This document shows positions 24,607-33,179 of a DNA stretch of 64,000 nucleotides, piece after piece. Source of the DNA: MWCR01 sp049325475 (GTDB lineage Bacteria; Patescibacteriota; Patescibacteriia; 2-12-FULL-60-25); the NCBI GenBank assembly GCA_049325475.1, contig JBMOLN010000007.1, forward strand, positions 677,155-741,154, read 5' to 3'. The position numbers and the translations under genes were made by a program. A model generated the notes under the pieces. The model ran no database searches. It saw only the letters and a program-made list of their open reading frames with translations, and was not told where the DNA came from. Each line of letters opens with the position of its first letter. The first letter of the stretch is position 1.

Positions 24607-25081
24607 CCCTCAACCCCCGGTCGCGTTGAACGCGACCCGACCCCTTCCCACCTCCCAAGGGGGAAGGGGAGCATTATTTATATATGCAGGATTCAGATTA
24701 TAAAGAGTTTAGAAGAGATCTGCGTAAAAACGCAACAGAGGCAAAAAAATTGATTTGGCCACATCTGCAAACATTTCGCTGGAAAGGCTATCCAATACGT
24801 CGCCAATATTCGATAGGCACATACATCGTGGATTTTTATTGCCCTAAAGCACGTTTGGCAATTGAAATAGATGGGTCTATTCATGATACAGATATGCAAA
24901 AAGGCTACGATGAAGAACGAGATATTTGGATTGAGGCCGATGATATAAAAGTCATTAGATTTACTAATCAAGAAGTAAAAGAAAATCTTAAACAAGTTTT
25001 AGTTATTATTGAAAAATTAATCCTATCAAGCTAAAAGTCCCTTCCCCCTAAGGAGGTGGGAAGGGATTTAGGGATGAGGGT
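24606..25081 (+). mobile_element. DUF559 element copy B, between murJ and the 25148 gene
   Basis: About 476 bases bounded by inverted ACCCTCA (24606-24612) and TGAGGGT (25075-25081). The left arm has CCCCTTCCCACCTCCCAAGG and the right arm its reverse counterpart. The left arm also contains the palindrome GGTCGCGTTGAACGCGACC (24619-24637). The arms enclose a free-standing DUF559 gene. Compared with copy A the arms differ in sequence but keep the same architecture. Confidence 0.8.
24684..25034 (+). CDS. DUF559 (Vsr-like PD-(D/E)XK) endonuclease
   Basis: A 116-residue free-standing protein. Family features: N-terminal helix L-R-K-N-A-T-E-A-E/K-x-x-x-W with E19, a basic R-R-Q segment at 39-41, the nuclease residues D50 in I-V-D-F-Y-C and E61-x-D63-G, then H67, R79, and a final I-K-V-I-R-F strand. 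DUF559 proteins resemble the very-short-patch-repair endonuclease; catalytic function is inferred from fold motifs. It is the only gene in the element, lying between inverted palindromic arms, so it probably drives or aids spread of the element. Confidence 0.88.
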   Translation: MQDSDYKEFRRDLRKNATEAKKLIWPHLQTFRWKGYPIRRQYSIGTYIVDFYCPKARLAIEIDGSIHDTDMQKGYDEERDIWIEADDIKVIRFTNQEVKENLKQVLVIIEKLILSS

Positions 25082-25088
25082 GTACTAA

Positions 25089-25140
25089 GAACAAAAAAAC
25101 CCGCCGAGACAGTCACGTTCAACGTGATGTCTCGACGGGA
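25089..25140 (-). terminator. Large terminator hairpin for the minus-strand gene at 25148
   Basis: On the minus strand, CCCGTCGAGACATCACGTT pairs with AACGTGACTGTCTCGGCGGG, followed by seven T. The apex contains the palindrome variant GTCACGTTCAACGTGAT. Confidence 0.85.
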
Positions 25141-25147
25141 GAGTTTT

Positions 25148-25378
25148 CTAGCCCCGAAGCTCAGCGGGAGCTTCGGTCGGGAGCTCGGCTTCGCCACGGA
25201 TCCAGTTGAACAAGATGCCTTGTTCAAAGGCTTTCATCATGCCATTTACCAAGTAAGGAAGATGGCGGGCAGCGTTGTAACAACCGTTGTTGCCCGGTTG
25301 TGGATTTGCGATATGCCAGTACGGATTACTGCCGAAATGGATCAATTTTTTTCGTGCGCGCGTTTGTGTCAAGGCCAT
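25148..25378 (-). CDS. Small orphan protein with its own promoter and terminator
   Basis: A 76-residue soluble protein, rich in Asn, Pro and aromatic residues, with one Cys. It begins at ATG 25378, only a few bases from a TATTAT -10-like sequence that overlaps the divergent FecR promoter, so the mRNA may be nearly leaderless. A strong terminator follows the stop. These flanks argue that the gene is real. No family recognised. Confidence 0.6.
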   Translation of the reverse strand: MALTQTRARKKLIHFGSNPYWHIANPQPGNNGCYNAARHLPYLVNGMMKAFEQGILFNWIRGEAELPTEAPAELRG

Positions 25379-25392
25379 AATTTAGCTATAAT
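25364..25392 (+). promoter_or_regulatory. Promoter of the first FecR lipoprotein gene
   Basis: TTGTGT (25364-25369), 17 bases, then TATAAT (25387-25392), 14 bases before ATG 25407. Confidence 0.6.
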
Positions 25393-25406
25393 ACCAACAT
25401 AACAAT

Positions 25407-26543
25407 ATGTTGAAGATACAAGATATACCCCTACGCCAAACGAGCTTCGGGGCACAGGCAAGATACAAGATAAAAACTTTTGGAGCTATTTTTGTAATTT
25501 TGCTTATGCCATTGCTCCTATTTGGAGCTGGGTGTAGCGGAAAAAGGACAACGAATACCGAACCCCGAACTACGAACTCCGAACTCGGAACCCAGGACAC
25601 TGCAGATCAAACCTCGGACTCCGGACGTGAGGAGTCCGCAGACACGGAAGTCAGCGATCCACACGGTTTGGCGTATTTGCAGCTCACTCGTGAAGCCAAA
25701 GTCACGGTCACGCGCGGAGATGAAAGCACTGAAGGTGTAAATAACATGGAGCTCTATGCGGGTGATGAAATAGAAGTCCTGGCCGGTGAAGCGCGCTTGC
25801 TTTATCCGGAATTCGGCATCTCAATTCTCCCGCAAGGAACTAAGATAACAATCATTCCCAGCGATAAATCCCAAAACGGCGGCTTCAATGTTGATATCAT
25901 CCTGGAAGCCGGAAAAATTTGGACGCGTCTGGAAAAGCTCTTGGGTATGGATGAAGATTTCTCGGTTGAATCCAGCGATGTGGTGGCCACGGTTCGCGGT
26001 ACGGCGTTCGGTGTCTCCATCGTCAACGGCGAAGTGGACGTCACGGTCGCGGGCCATCAAGTCAGTGTCTCCTCGCGCAAAGCATTACAAGGAGCCGAAG
26101 GCTTGGCAAAAGCTGTCACGCTGGCCGCCGGCAATTCTATCCGGGTCAATCCCGCAACCATCAAGAATCTCGAGAATCCGCGAAATACTTTATTAAACAA
26201 ACTCCGCAAATTATCCGACGCGGAGAAGCAAGATATCTTCTACCGCTTCAGCACCAAGTCTCTGAATCCGGAAGATCTTAAAAAACCGACCGATATCTTC
26301 CGCTGGAGCGCGCCAATCAACATCGGCGACAAACTCAAAGACAGGTTAACTCCGTTGCAAATCAAACGTCTGGAAGCCATCCGTGCGCGCATGCTTGAAA
26401 TCCGCACCCAGCGTCTGCAAGACGAAGAGCTGATGCGTGCAAAGATCTTGCAGGATGTAAAATTCCAAGCGCCTCTGCGAGAAGTAATACTCGATAACTT
26501 CCGAACGGACGAAACTCCTTCTGTAACAGGGCCTGTCAAATAA
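25407..26543 (+). CDS. FecR-domain lipoprotein (first of two paralogs)
   Basis: A 378-residue exported protein. A hydrophobic segment ends in a lipobox L-L-F-G-A-G-C (C43). Residues about 47-75 are Thr/Asn/Glu/Ser-rich, encoded by word-repeat DNA (25546-25625), and act as a linker. Then comes a FecR-type beta domain (about 90-230) with the typical A-T-V-R-G-T-A-F-x-V segment and a C-terminal helical, charged region (about 255-365). FecR domains sense or transmit envelope signals; no sigma factor is adjacent, so the role is open. The next gene is a paralog with the same order of parts. Confidence 0.82.
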   Translation: MLKIQDIPLRQTSFGAQARYKIKTFGAIFVILLMPLLLFGAGCSGKRTTNTEPRTTNSELGTQDTADQTSDSGREESADTEVSDPHGLAYLQLTREAKVTVTRGDESTEGVNNMELYAGDEIEVLAGEARLLYPEFGISILPQGTKITIIPSDKSQNGGFNVDIILEAGKIWTRLEKLLGMDEDFSVESSDVVATVRGTAFGVSIVNGEVDVTVAGHQVSVSSRKALQGAEGLAKAVTLAAGNSIRVNPATIKNLENPRNTLLNKLRKLSDAEKQDIFYRFSTKSLNPEDLKKPTDIFRWSAPINIGDKLKDRLTPLQIKRLEAIRARMLEIRTQRLQDEELMRAKILQDVKFQAPLREVILDNFRTDETPSVTGPVK

Positions 26544-26689
26544 ACTTCTACCGAAATTAACTATAATTAAAATAATTTACCCCTAATTTCTATCTGAATT
26601 AATTTCATCAGAATGTAATTTGGGTTAATTTTGGCAGGCATCTTTAGTTAATTTGGGTCTTGCGTTTTGTTGTGTTAAGCTCCAAATAT

Positions 26690-28072
26690 ATGAATAATAC
26701 TCAAGTGCAACGTACATCGTACAACGTACAAAGTCTTGGAATAATTTTTATCCTATTCTTAGCGTCGCTTGCGCTTTTTGGAGGAGGCTGTTTCGGTCTT
26801 TTTCAAAAGGATAAGCCGATACAGCAAACACAAAACGCACAAAATAATCATATTACGGTCAGCCAAACGGATTATAAAAAATTTAACGAAATCAAAGAGC
26901 AAGCGCCCAAGGGCATAGCTTATTTGGAGTTTGAGCCCGGTGCGGCAATCACAGTCACCAGAGGTGAAAATCAGACTACAGCCAAGCAAGGCATGGCGCT
27001 TTTTGCCGGCGATCAAGTCCAAGTCACTGGCGCAGAAGCCCGCCTCATCTATCCCGAAATCGGGGCTTCCAAGCTGGCCCCCGGTACAAACATAACCATT
27101 CTCCCTGCAGGAGAGATAAAACCCGGCCAAGGCCTGGGAGCCATGATAGTATTGGAGGCCGGTAAAATCTGGACACGCCTGGAAAAAATCCTGGAGGTGG
27201 GCGAGAGCTTTTCCGTGCAGGCCGATAATGTGGTCGCTACCGTGCGCGGAACAGCTTTCAGCGTTAAAAAACAAGACAATCAAGTCGGCATCCAAGTCGC
27301 CGAATCCACTGTTAAAATCTCCACGCGCGATGCCATGGAATACATGGCCGGCATGGGCAATATTCCCAAAGACTTGGGTTATGATCTGAATGCCGGACAA
27401 GAGATTAAACTGGAGATGGATAAATTCCGCGAACTCGCGCGCATCGAGCCTTTGCCCGAAGGTTCATTCGCATATTTTGATACGGATCTTTACTTTGAAA
27501 ATCTTTTCGATGAAAAAATAGAAGAGGTCCCGCCCGAGGAAATGGTTGATCCCGAATACGAATGGATGACAGAAGATTTGGATGAATCAGAAATGGAAGA
27601 ACCGGACATTCCTTTTTATTGGGATGCGAATCCCGCAATCGATGATAATTATTTGATGTACATGAATCCGGAAATGCTGGCCGCCTGGCAAGAGTATCAA
27701 AACTGGATGCAAGAGCATCAAGCCGAAATTTTAGAAGCTGAGCGCATCCGTGCCCAGATGGAAGCATCGGGCATGTTTAATAATCCTGTTATCCCGCCCG
27801 CGGAGTATTATCCGCCAGGCGCCGAGCCCGGATCTTCCGGTCCGTCCGATATGCCGCCGGAGAGCATTATCTATTATGATGAGAACGGCAATCCGCATTA
27901 TACTGATGAGGTTTTAAATGGCACGGCTGTTGATGATGATTATCCGCCGGTTGTCGGCTATGATGATTACGGCAATCCTGTTTATGAAGAACCGGCTTAC
28001 GATCCGGATGCATCAGTAAACAATGAAAGTATAGAATTGCTGGATATCACGGCCGACCCGGTTGTTTATTAA
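26690..28072 (+). CDS. FecR-domain lipoprotein (second paralog) with acidic Pro/Tyr-rich tail
   Basis: A 460-residue paralog of the preceding protein: lipobox A-L-F-G-G-G-C (C34), linker, FecR-type domain with the same A-T-V-R-G-T-A-F motif (about 180-189), and a long acidic C-terminal region (about 260-460) rich in Asp, Glu, Pro, Tyr and Asn that is probably disordered and surface-exposed. Residues 3-16 are encoded by GTACAACGTAC-type words, so the start at 26690 lies inside repeat sequence; ATG 26660 is an alternative. Tandem duplication with later divergence of the tails is likely. Confidence 0.8.
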   Translation: MNNTQVQRTSYNVQSLGIIFILFLASLALFGGGCFGLFQKDKPIQQTQNAQNNHITVSQTDYKKFNEIKEQAPKGIAYLEFEPGAAITVTRGENQTTAKQGMALFAGDQVQVTGAEARLIYPEIGASKLAPGTNITILPAGEIKPGQGLGAMIVLEAGKIWTRLEKILEVGESFSVQADNVVATVRGTAFSVKKQDNQVGIQVAESTVKISTRDAMEYMAGMGNIPKDLGYDLNAGQEIKLEMDKFRELARIEPLPEGSFAYFDTDLYFENLFDEKIEEVPPEEMVDPEYEWMTEDLDESEMEEPDIPFYWDANPAIDDNYLMYMNPEMLAAWQEYQNWMQEHQAEILEAERIRAQMEASGMFNNPVIPPAEYYPPGAEPGSSGPSDMPPESIIYYDENGNPHYTDEVLNGTAVDDDYPPVVGYDDYGNPVYEEPAYDPDASVNNESIELLDITADPVVY

Positions 28073-28189
28073 CAAGATGATCGGGATAAACCGGATCAGT
28101 CAGGATTGCAATCCTGAGTTATCTTGTAATCTGCAATCGAGTCAGGTGTTGATTTATTAGCTAAAACAAGGTAATCTCTCCCCACAAGT

Positions 28190-28302
28190 CAATCACCAAT
28201 CACCAACAAAACAATCACCAATAAATTACCAATTGGTGATTTCGAACATTGGTTATTGATGATTGATTGATTATTGGAGCTTGGTTATTGATTATTTTTG
28301 TT
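28190..28302. repeat. CAATCACCAA / TTGGTTATTG word repeats before lepA
   Basis: CAATCACCAATCACCAAC words on the left pair loosely with TTGGTTATTGATGATTG words on the right. Confidence 0.6.
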
Positions 28303-30117
28303 ATGAGTCAGCAACAGATTAGAAACTTCTGCATCATCGCTCACATCGACCATGGCAAGTCCACACTCGCGGACAGGCTTTTGGAAATCACGGGAACAAT
28401 CGAAAAACGCAAAATGAAGGAACAACTCTTGGACACCATGGAATTGGAGCGCGAACGCGGTATTACCATCAAACTCCAGCCCGCGCGCATGGATTACAAA
28501 TCCGCCGACGGCGCCGAATATCAACTCAACCTTATCGACACACCGGGACATGTGGATTTTAACTATGAAGTCTCGCGCTCGCTGGCCGCCGTTGAAGGCG
28601 CAATCCTTCTCGTGGATTCCACCCAAGGCGTGCAAGCGCAAACCATCGCCAACCTGTATCTCGCCATCGAACAAGATCTCGCAATCATTCCTGTCTTGAA
28701 CAAAACCGATCTTCCCAACTCCGAAGTTGAACGCCGCGCTGAAGAACTCATGAAGCTCATCGGCTGCAAGCGCGAGGAAATCATTGCCGTTTCTGCTAAG
28801 ACGGGCGCCGGCGTCGATTTAATCCTGGAGCGTATCGTCAAAGAAGTGCCGCCGCCTAAAGGTAATCGCGAAGCGCCATTCCGCGCGCTCATCTTTGATT
28901 CCAAATATGATGAATACAAAGGTGTCGTGGCATACGTCCGAGCAGTCGACGGCAGTCTGAACAAAGAAGACAATATCCATTTCATGATGAGCAAAGCTGA
29001 TGGAGAGGCGCTGGAAGTCGGATGCTTAAAACCAAATTACAAATCAACTCCAAGTCTGCAAACAGGGGAGATAGGCTACATCGTCACAGGACTTAAGGAC
29101 ATTGAAGCTGTGCGCGTCGGAGATACTATCATAACGTCGAAAGTCGAAAGTCAAACGTCTAATGTCGCAGCGCTTAAGGGTTACCGCGAGGTCAGGCCAA
29201 TGGTCTATGCGGGTATCTTTCCGGCTGAAGGCAATGAATACGAACATTTGCGCGATGCTTTATTAAAACTCAAATTATCCGATGCGGCTTTGCAATTCGA
29301 TCCGGAACATTCAACCGCTTTGGGTTTTGGTTTTCGCTGCGGTTTTTTGGGCATACTTCATCTTGAAATCATCAAAGAGCGTCTGGAACGCGAGTATGAC
29401 ATGGATATTGTCACCACGGCTCCGTCCGTTGCCTACGAAGTCACGCTTACCGGCGGTGAAGAAAAAGTCATCAAGTCCCCATTGGAATTTCCGGATCCCT
29501 CCCATCTTCGTGAAGCGCGCGAACCATGGGTCAAAGTCGATATCGTCTCGCCCACGGAATACATGGGCGCCATTATGTCGCTTATAGCCGACCGGCGAGG
29601 GGTCTACAAAAACACCGAATACTTTGAGTCCACGCGCGCTGTGCTCCATTATGAAATGCCTCTCTCATCCGTTATCGTCGATTTTCATGACAAACTCAAG
29701 GGCGCAACCGCCGGCTATGCTTCTTTGAACTACGAATTTTACGAGTATCGTCCGGCAAAAATCATCCGCCTCGACATCCTGGTCGCCGAAGAGCAAGTCC
29801 CGGCTCTCGCTACGTTAATCCACGATTCCGAAGCCCAGCGCTACGGCCGCTTTGTCGTCGATACACTCAAAGAAACATTGCCCCGGCAAAATTTTGTTGT
29901 TAAAATTCAAGCAGCCATCGGCGCCAAAGTCATAGCCTCGGAGCGTCTCTCCGCTTACCGCAAAGACGTTCTCGCTAAGCTTTATGGCGGTGACCGCACG
30001 CGTAAAGATAAATTGCTGAAAAAACAAAAGAAAGGCAAAGCCCGCATGATGGCCCAAGGCAAAGGCCGCGTAGAAATTCCCAGCGATGCTTTCGTCAAAG
30101 TCCTCCGCCGTGGCTGA
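28303..30117 (+). CDS. lepA: Elongation factor 4 (LepA) ribosomal GTPase
   Basis: A 604-residue protein of normal length: GTPase domain with A-H-I-D-H-G-K-S-T, D-T-P-G-H-V-D-F and N-K-T-D-L-P, domains II, III and V, and the LepA-specific C-terminal domain ending in a basic K-K-Q-K-K-G-K segment. It remodels stalled ribosomes. Residues about 279-290 (S-K-V-E-S-Q-T-S-N-V) are encoded by repeat-like words (29138-29172) at a loop in domain II. ATG 28303 is chosen over the in-frame start at 28267, which lies in repeat sequence. Confidence 0.95.
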   Translation: MSQQQIRNFCIIAHIDHGKSTLADRLLEITGTIEKRKMKEQLLDTMELERERGITIKLQPARMDYKSADGAEYQLNLIDTPGHVDFNYEVSRSLAAVEGAILLVDSTQGVQAQTIANLYLAIEQDLAIIPVLNKTDLPNSEVERRAEELMKLIGCKREEIIAVSAKTGAGVDLILERIVKEVPPPKGNREAPFRALIFDSKYDEYKGVVAYVRAVDGSLNKEDNIHFMMSKADGEALEVGCLKPNYKSTPSLQTGEIGYIVTGLKDIEAVRVGDTIITSKVESQTSNVAALKGYREVRPMVYAGIFPAEGNEYEHLRDALLKLKLSDAALQFDPEHSTALGFGFRCGFLGILHLEIIKERLEREYDMDIVTTAPSVAYEVTLTGGEEKVIKSPLEFPDPSHLREAREPWVKVDIVSPTEYMGAIMSLIADRRGVYKNTEYFESTRAVLHYEMPLSSVIVDFHDKLKGATAGYASLNYEFYEYRPAKIIRLDILVAEEQVPALATLIHDSEAQRYGRFVVDTLKETLPRQNFVVKIQAAIGAKVIASERLSAYRKDVLAKLYGGDRTRKDKLLKKQKKGKARMMAQGKGRVEIPSDAFVKVLRRG

Positions 30118-30152
30118 CCTTGATTCGCTCGAATATCATTTCAATACAAACA

Positions 30153-30488
30153 ATGGCTAAAGCTAACGTATTCAAAAGAGACAAGTATAAATCTGCGCGA
30201 GGAGGTTATTCTAGAATGCTGAATCTTCATTGCCGCAAATGCAACACTATTTTTGCCACTTATCAAAAGGATGGCCCCGGCAATCTGCACCGACTATACA
30301 TGGATAGGATCATGTCGCCTGAAAAGCTGGCAGGACTCGAAAACAAACCAATAAAAAACATTCAACCCATCAAATGTCCCAACTGTAATTTTATTGTTGG
30401 AATGCCTTATATCTACAAAAAAGAAAACAGAAAAGCCTTTCGGGTTTTCCAGGATGCAATCATTAAACGAATAAAAAAGTTAAATTAA
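30153..30488 (+). CDS. Small zinc-ribbon protein
   Basis: A 111-residue basic protein with two C-x-x-C pairs (C-R-K-C near 27-30 and C-P-N-C near 78-81) that should hold one zinc, and Lys/Arg-rich ends. It may bind RNA or the ribosome. Starts at ATG 30153, 36 bases after lepA. Such small ribbon proteins are common in CPR genomes; the exact family is not recognised. Confidence 0.72.
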   Translation: MAKANVFKRDKYKSARGGYSRMLNLHCRKCNTIFATYQKDGPGNLHRLYMDRIMSPEKLAGLENKPIKNIQPIKCPNCNFIVGMPYIYKKENRKAFRVFQDAIIKRIKKLN

Positions 30489-30534
30489 GTTTTTTCCATA
30501 AGTGATCATGATTAATTTGAGCGAAAATCAAGTC

Positions 30535-30552
30535 AATCAAGGTTCAGACAAT
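30535..30552 (+). repeat. AATCAAGGTTCAGACAAT repeat directly before a small ORF
   Basis: Exact copy of the 18-base unit that also precedes gatA. The ORF's ATG follows at once, just as at gatA (56425). Confidence 0.8.
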
Positions 30553-30651
30553 ATGAAAAGTAAGACCAAGAAAAAAATTTGGAGAACCATAGTCACAATC
30601 GTGCTTGGATTTTTAGTAATAATGATGCTTGCACCGGGCTCATTCTTTTAG
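30553..30651 (+). CDS. 32-residue single-span membrane peptide
   Basis: ATG 30553 directly follows the 18-base repeat and is followed by a basic segment (K-S-K-T-K-K-K) and one membrane helix. An upstream ATG (30508) is in frame and would add 15 repeat-encoded residues. Such tiny basic-plus-helix peptides are often missed. No function known; the existence of the gene is moderately supported. Confidence 0.45.
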   Translation: MKSKTKKKIWRTIVTIVLGFLVIMMLAPGSFF

Positions 30652-30659
30652 TGGCAAGT

Positions 30660-30830
30660 GACAAGTAACAAGTGACAAGAGTGTTTAAAAATACCGAGCG
30701 AAACTAAGTCAATTTAGACACTCTTTATACTTTATACTTTGTGCTTTTAGCTTTAAGCTTTAAGCTTTAAGCTTTTAGCTATCAGCTATCGGCTAAGTTA
30801 TGTCCACAAGCATTAAATCAACGGTCATGA
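30660..30830. repeat. Word repeats before recJ
   Basis: GTGACAAGTAACAAGTGAC, then TTATACTTTATACTTTG, then tandem TTTAAGCTTTAAGCTTTAAG and AGCTATCAGCTATCGGC words. Confidence 0.7.
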
Positions 30831-30845
30831 TAGGGTATTTTTGCT

Positions 30846-32666
30846 ATGCAGAAGCACTGGCAAATTATTGATGTTGCTCAAAATTACGATACTGATCCCA
30901 AAATAAGTAATCTTCATCCCGTTGCTTTGCAAATGCTGCAAAGACGCGGCGTAGAATCCACTGAAGAGATCGATCGATTTTTGAATCCTGATTGGGAACG
31001 TGATATTCACGATCCGTTTTTATTTACTCAAATGCAAGCTTGCGTGGAGCGTATATTTTTAGCGATCGAGCGCGCCGAGCACATCGTTATTCACGGCGAC
31101 TATGATGCTGATGGAGTCACGGGCTCGGTCGTTCTGGCTTCTACAATACAGATGCTTGCCGATTCTAACTCGAACCACGAATCACGAATCACGAACTACG
31201 ATTCTGAAAGCGAGGAGTCGTCGAAGTTTTTGAATGTCATACCCATTACTGATACGGCAGTCTCGCTCGATATTTACATTCCTCACCGCGAACGCGAAGG
31301 TTACGGTCTTAATCCAACCACTGTTGAGCGCATTGCCGAACGAGGCGCCCATCTGGTCATCACGGTTGATTGCGGAATCGCCAATGCCGCGGAAATCGCA
31401 TCGCTCAAGCAAAAGGGGATAGACGTAATCGTAGTCGATCACCATCAATTCAACGATAAGATTCCTGACGCAATCTGTATTCATCCCAGTCTTCCGGATG
31501 AAGCCTATCCTTTTAAAAATCTGGCTGCTGTGGGCGTAGCTTGGAAAGTCGCGCATGCATTAACCATTCATGCCCGCAAGCTTGGCATGCGGGTCCCTGA
31601 AGGTTGGGAAAAATGGCTTTTGGACCTTGTCTCTATCGCCACTGTAACAGACATCGTGCCGCTTGTTGGTGAAAACCGAACCTTGGAAACCTACGGACTC
31701 AAGGTCTTGAACAAATTAAAGCGCCCCGCTTTTCGGGCTTTGGTGGATATCGCCAGTTGGAAAAAGGAAGAGTTGGATTCCGAATCCGTAGGATTCGTAA
31801 TCGGTCCGCGTATAAATGCGGCCGGGCGCATGGAGCATGCCTTTTTAGCGGTCGATCTTCTGCTTGAAGATGACATGGAGCGTGTTCGTCTAAAAGCTAA
31901 TAAACTGGAAACGGTCAATAAAAACCGGCAAAAAGCTACCGAGAATTTAATGAAAGAAGCCGAACACTTTACTAAAAATCACGACCAATATTCTTTGATC
32001 TTTGCCTGGTCGGAAAACTGGTCCCCGTCACTGGTCGGTCTCGCGGCCGGCCGCTATACCGACAAATTCGGCAAACCGGCCATTTTTGTCGGCAAACACG
32101 ACGGTGTCTGGATCGGCTCCGGCCGCTCTATTCCGGGCTACAATATTACCGAGGCGATTCAGAAGGCCGGATCGGATCTTCTGACCAGATTTGGCGGGCA
32201 CGCGCAAGCTTGCGGTTTCAGCCTGAATTCTGACGAAAACGTTAAACTCTTTGCCGAAGCAATGCGCAGCCATGCCGCACAAGCCCTGCGAGAGCAGGAC
32301 TTGAAACCGGTTTTGCAAATCGAAACAGAAGTTGCTTTATCCGATCTTACCTTTGAATTTTTGGATGTCTTAAAGCATTTTGAACCTTTTGGCGAAGCTA
32401 ATCCCAAGCCAATCTTCATGACCTCCGGATTAACAGTCGCGGACGCCTCTTTGGTCGGTGCCGCTCAAAACCATATCCGCGCTTTACTGCAGGATGCTTC
32501 GGGGCGCCGGCAAAAGTTCATCGGTTTTTATAAAGCTGATTTAAAGGATATACTTGCAAGAGGCAATAAAGTAGACGTGGCTTATGAAATCAGCCGCTCG
32601 GATTGGAATGGCCGCACCGAGATCCAGTGCAAACTGGTGGACGCCCGCAACTCAATTCAAAATTAA
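30846..32666 (+). CDS. recJ: Single-stranded-DNA exonuclease RecJ
   Basis: A 606-residue enzyme. DHH-family motifs are intact: H-G-D-Y-D-A-D-G-V (about 83-91), V-D-C-G near 171, V-D-H-H (about 197-200), R-I-N-A-A-G-R-M near 321-328, and the DHHA1 motif G-G-H-A near 450. It degrades single-stranded DNA 5' to 3' in recombination and repair, using Mn or Mg. Residues about 107-122 (Asn/Ser/Glu-rich) are encoded by ACGAATCACGAATCACGAAC-type words (31170-31205) between the first two motifs. This is probably a tolerated surface loop. The last residues also come from repeat words. Confidence 0.94.
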   Translation: MQKHWQIIDVAQNYDTDPKISNLHPVALQMLQRRGVESTEEIDRFLNPDWERDIHDPFLFTQMQACVERIFLAIERAEHIVIHGDYDADGVTGSVVLASTIQMLADSNSNHESRITNYDSESEESSKFLNVIPITDTAVSLDIYIPHREREGYGLNPTTVERIAERGAHLVITVDCGIANAAEIASLKQKGIDVIVVDHHQFNDKIPDAICIHPSLPDEAYPFKNLAAVGVAWKVAHALTIHARKLGMRVPEGWEKWLLDLVSIATVTDIVPLVGENRTLETYGLKVLNKLKRPAFRALVDIASWKKEELDSESVGFVIGPRINAAGRMEHAFLAVDLLLEDDMERVRLKANKLETVNKNRQKATENLMKEAEHFTKNHDQYSLIFAWSENWSPSLVGLAAGRYTDKFGKPAIFVGKHDGVWIGSGRSIPGYNITEAIQKAGSDLLTRFGGHAQACGFSLNSDENVKLFAEAMRSHAAQALREQDLKPVLQIETEVALSDLTFEFLDVLKHFEPFGEANPKPIFMTSGLTVADASLVGAAQNHIRALLQDASGRRQKFIGFYKADLKDILARGNKVDVAYEISRSDWNGRTEIQCKLVDARNSIQN

Positions 32667-32771
32667 AAATGCAAAATGCAAAATCAATGGGGCTATCGGC
32701 ATTTTTATAAATATCATGAAATGATACAATATTTTTGATCTTTGGTTTTTGAAATTTGAATTTGAAAAAAT

Positions 32772-33179
32772 ATGAATCTCCAAATTTTCACCGACGGCGG
32801 CGCCCGGGGCAATCCGGGGCCGGCCGGCATCGGGGTCGTGATCATCGACATGGCCAGCGGCCGGACAATCGATGAAATCTCCAAATATCTTGGCGAAACC
32901 ACCAATAATCAAGCCGAATATCAAGCCGCGATCACCGGCTTGTCCCGCGCTCTGGAGCTCGGCGCAGCCTCTGTCGAGCTGATCGCCGACTCGGAATTGC
33001 TTGTTAAACAATGCCGCGGACAATACAAAGTTAAAAATGCTGAATTGGCCAAACGTTTTTTGGAATTAAAGAATCTGGAGACTCAATTGGGCGGCCGCGT
33101 GCAATACCGGCATGTAAAACGTGAATTCAACAAACGGGCTGACTCTCTCGCTAATCAAGCAATGGATAAACATAAATAA
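32772..33179 (+). CDS. rnhA: Ribonuclease HI
   Basis: A 135-residue RNase H fold. Catalytic residues are D8 (T-D-G-G-A-R-G-N-P-G), E49 (N-N-Q-A-E-Y), D73 (A-D-S) and D124 (R-A-D-S-L-A-N). It removes RNA from RNA-DNA hybrids. An extended -10-like TGATACAAT lies at 32722-32730. It lacks the basic protrusion of E. coli RNase HI, like many short bacterial and archaeal forms. Confidence 0.93.
   Translation: MNLQIFTDGGARGNPGPAGIGVVIIDMASGRTIDEISKYLGETTNNQAEYQAAITGLSRALELGAASVELIADSELLVKQCRGQYKVKNAELAKRFLELKNLETQLGGRVQYRHVKREFNKRADSLANQAMDKHK

Noticed and set aside
26759..27400. Minus-strand open frame of over 200 codons inside the second FecR gene
   Set aside because: The plus-strand FecR domain is convincing and has a paralog next to it.
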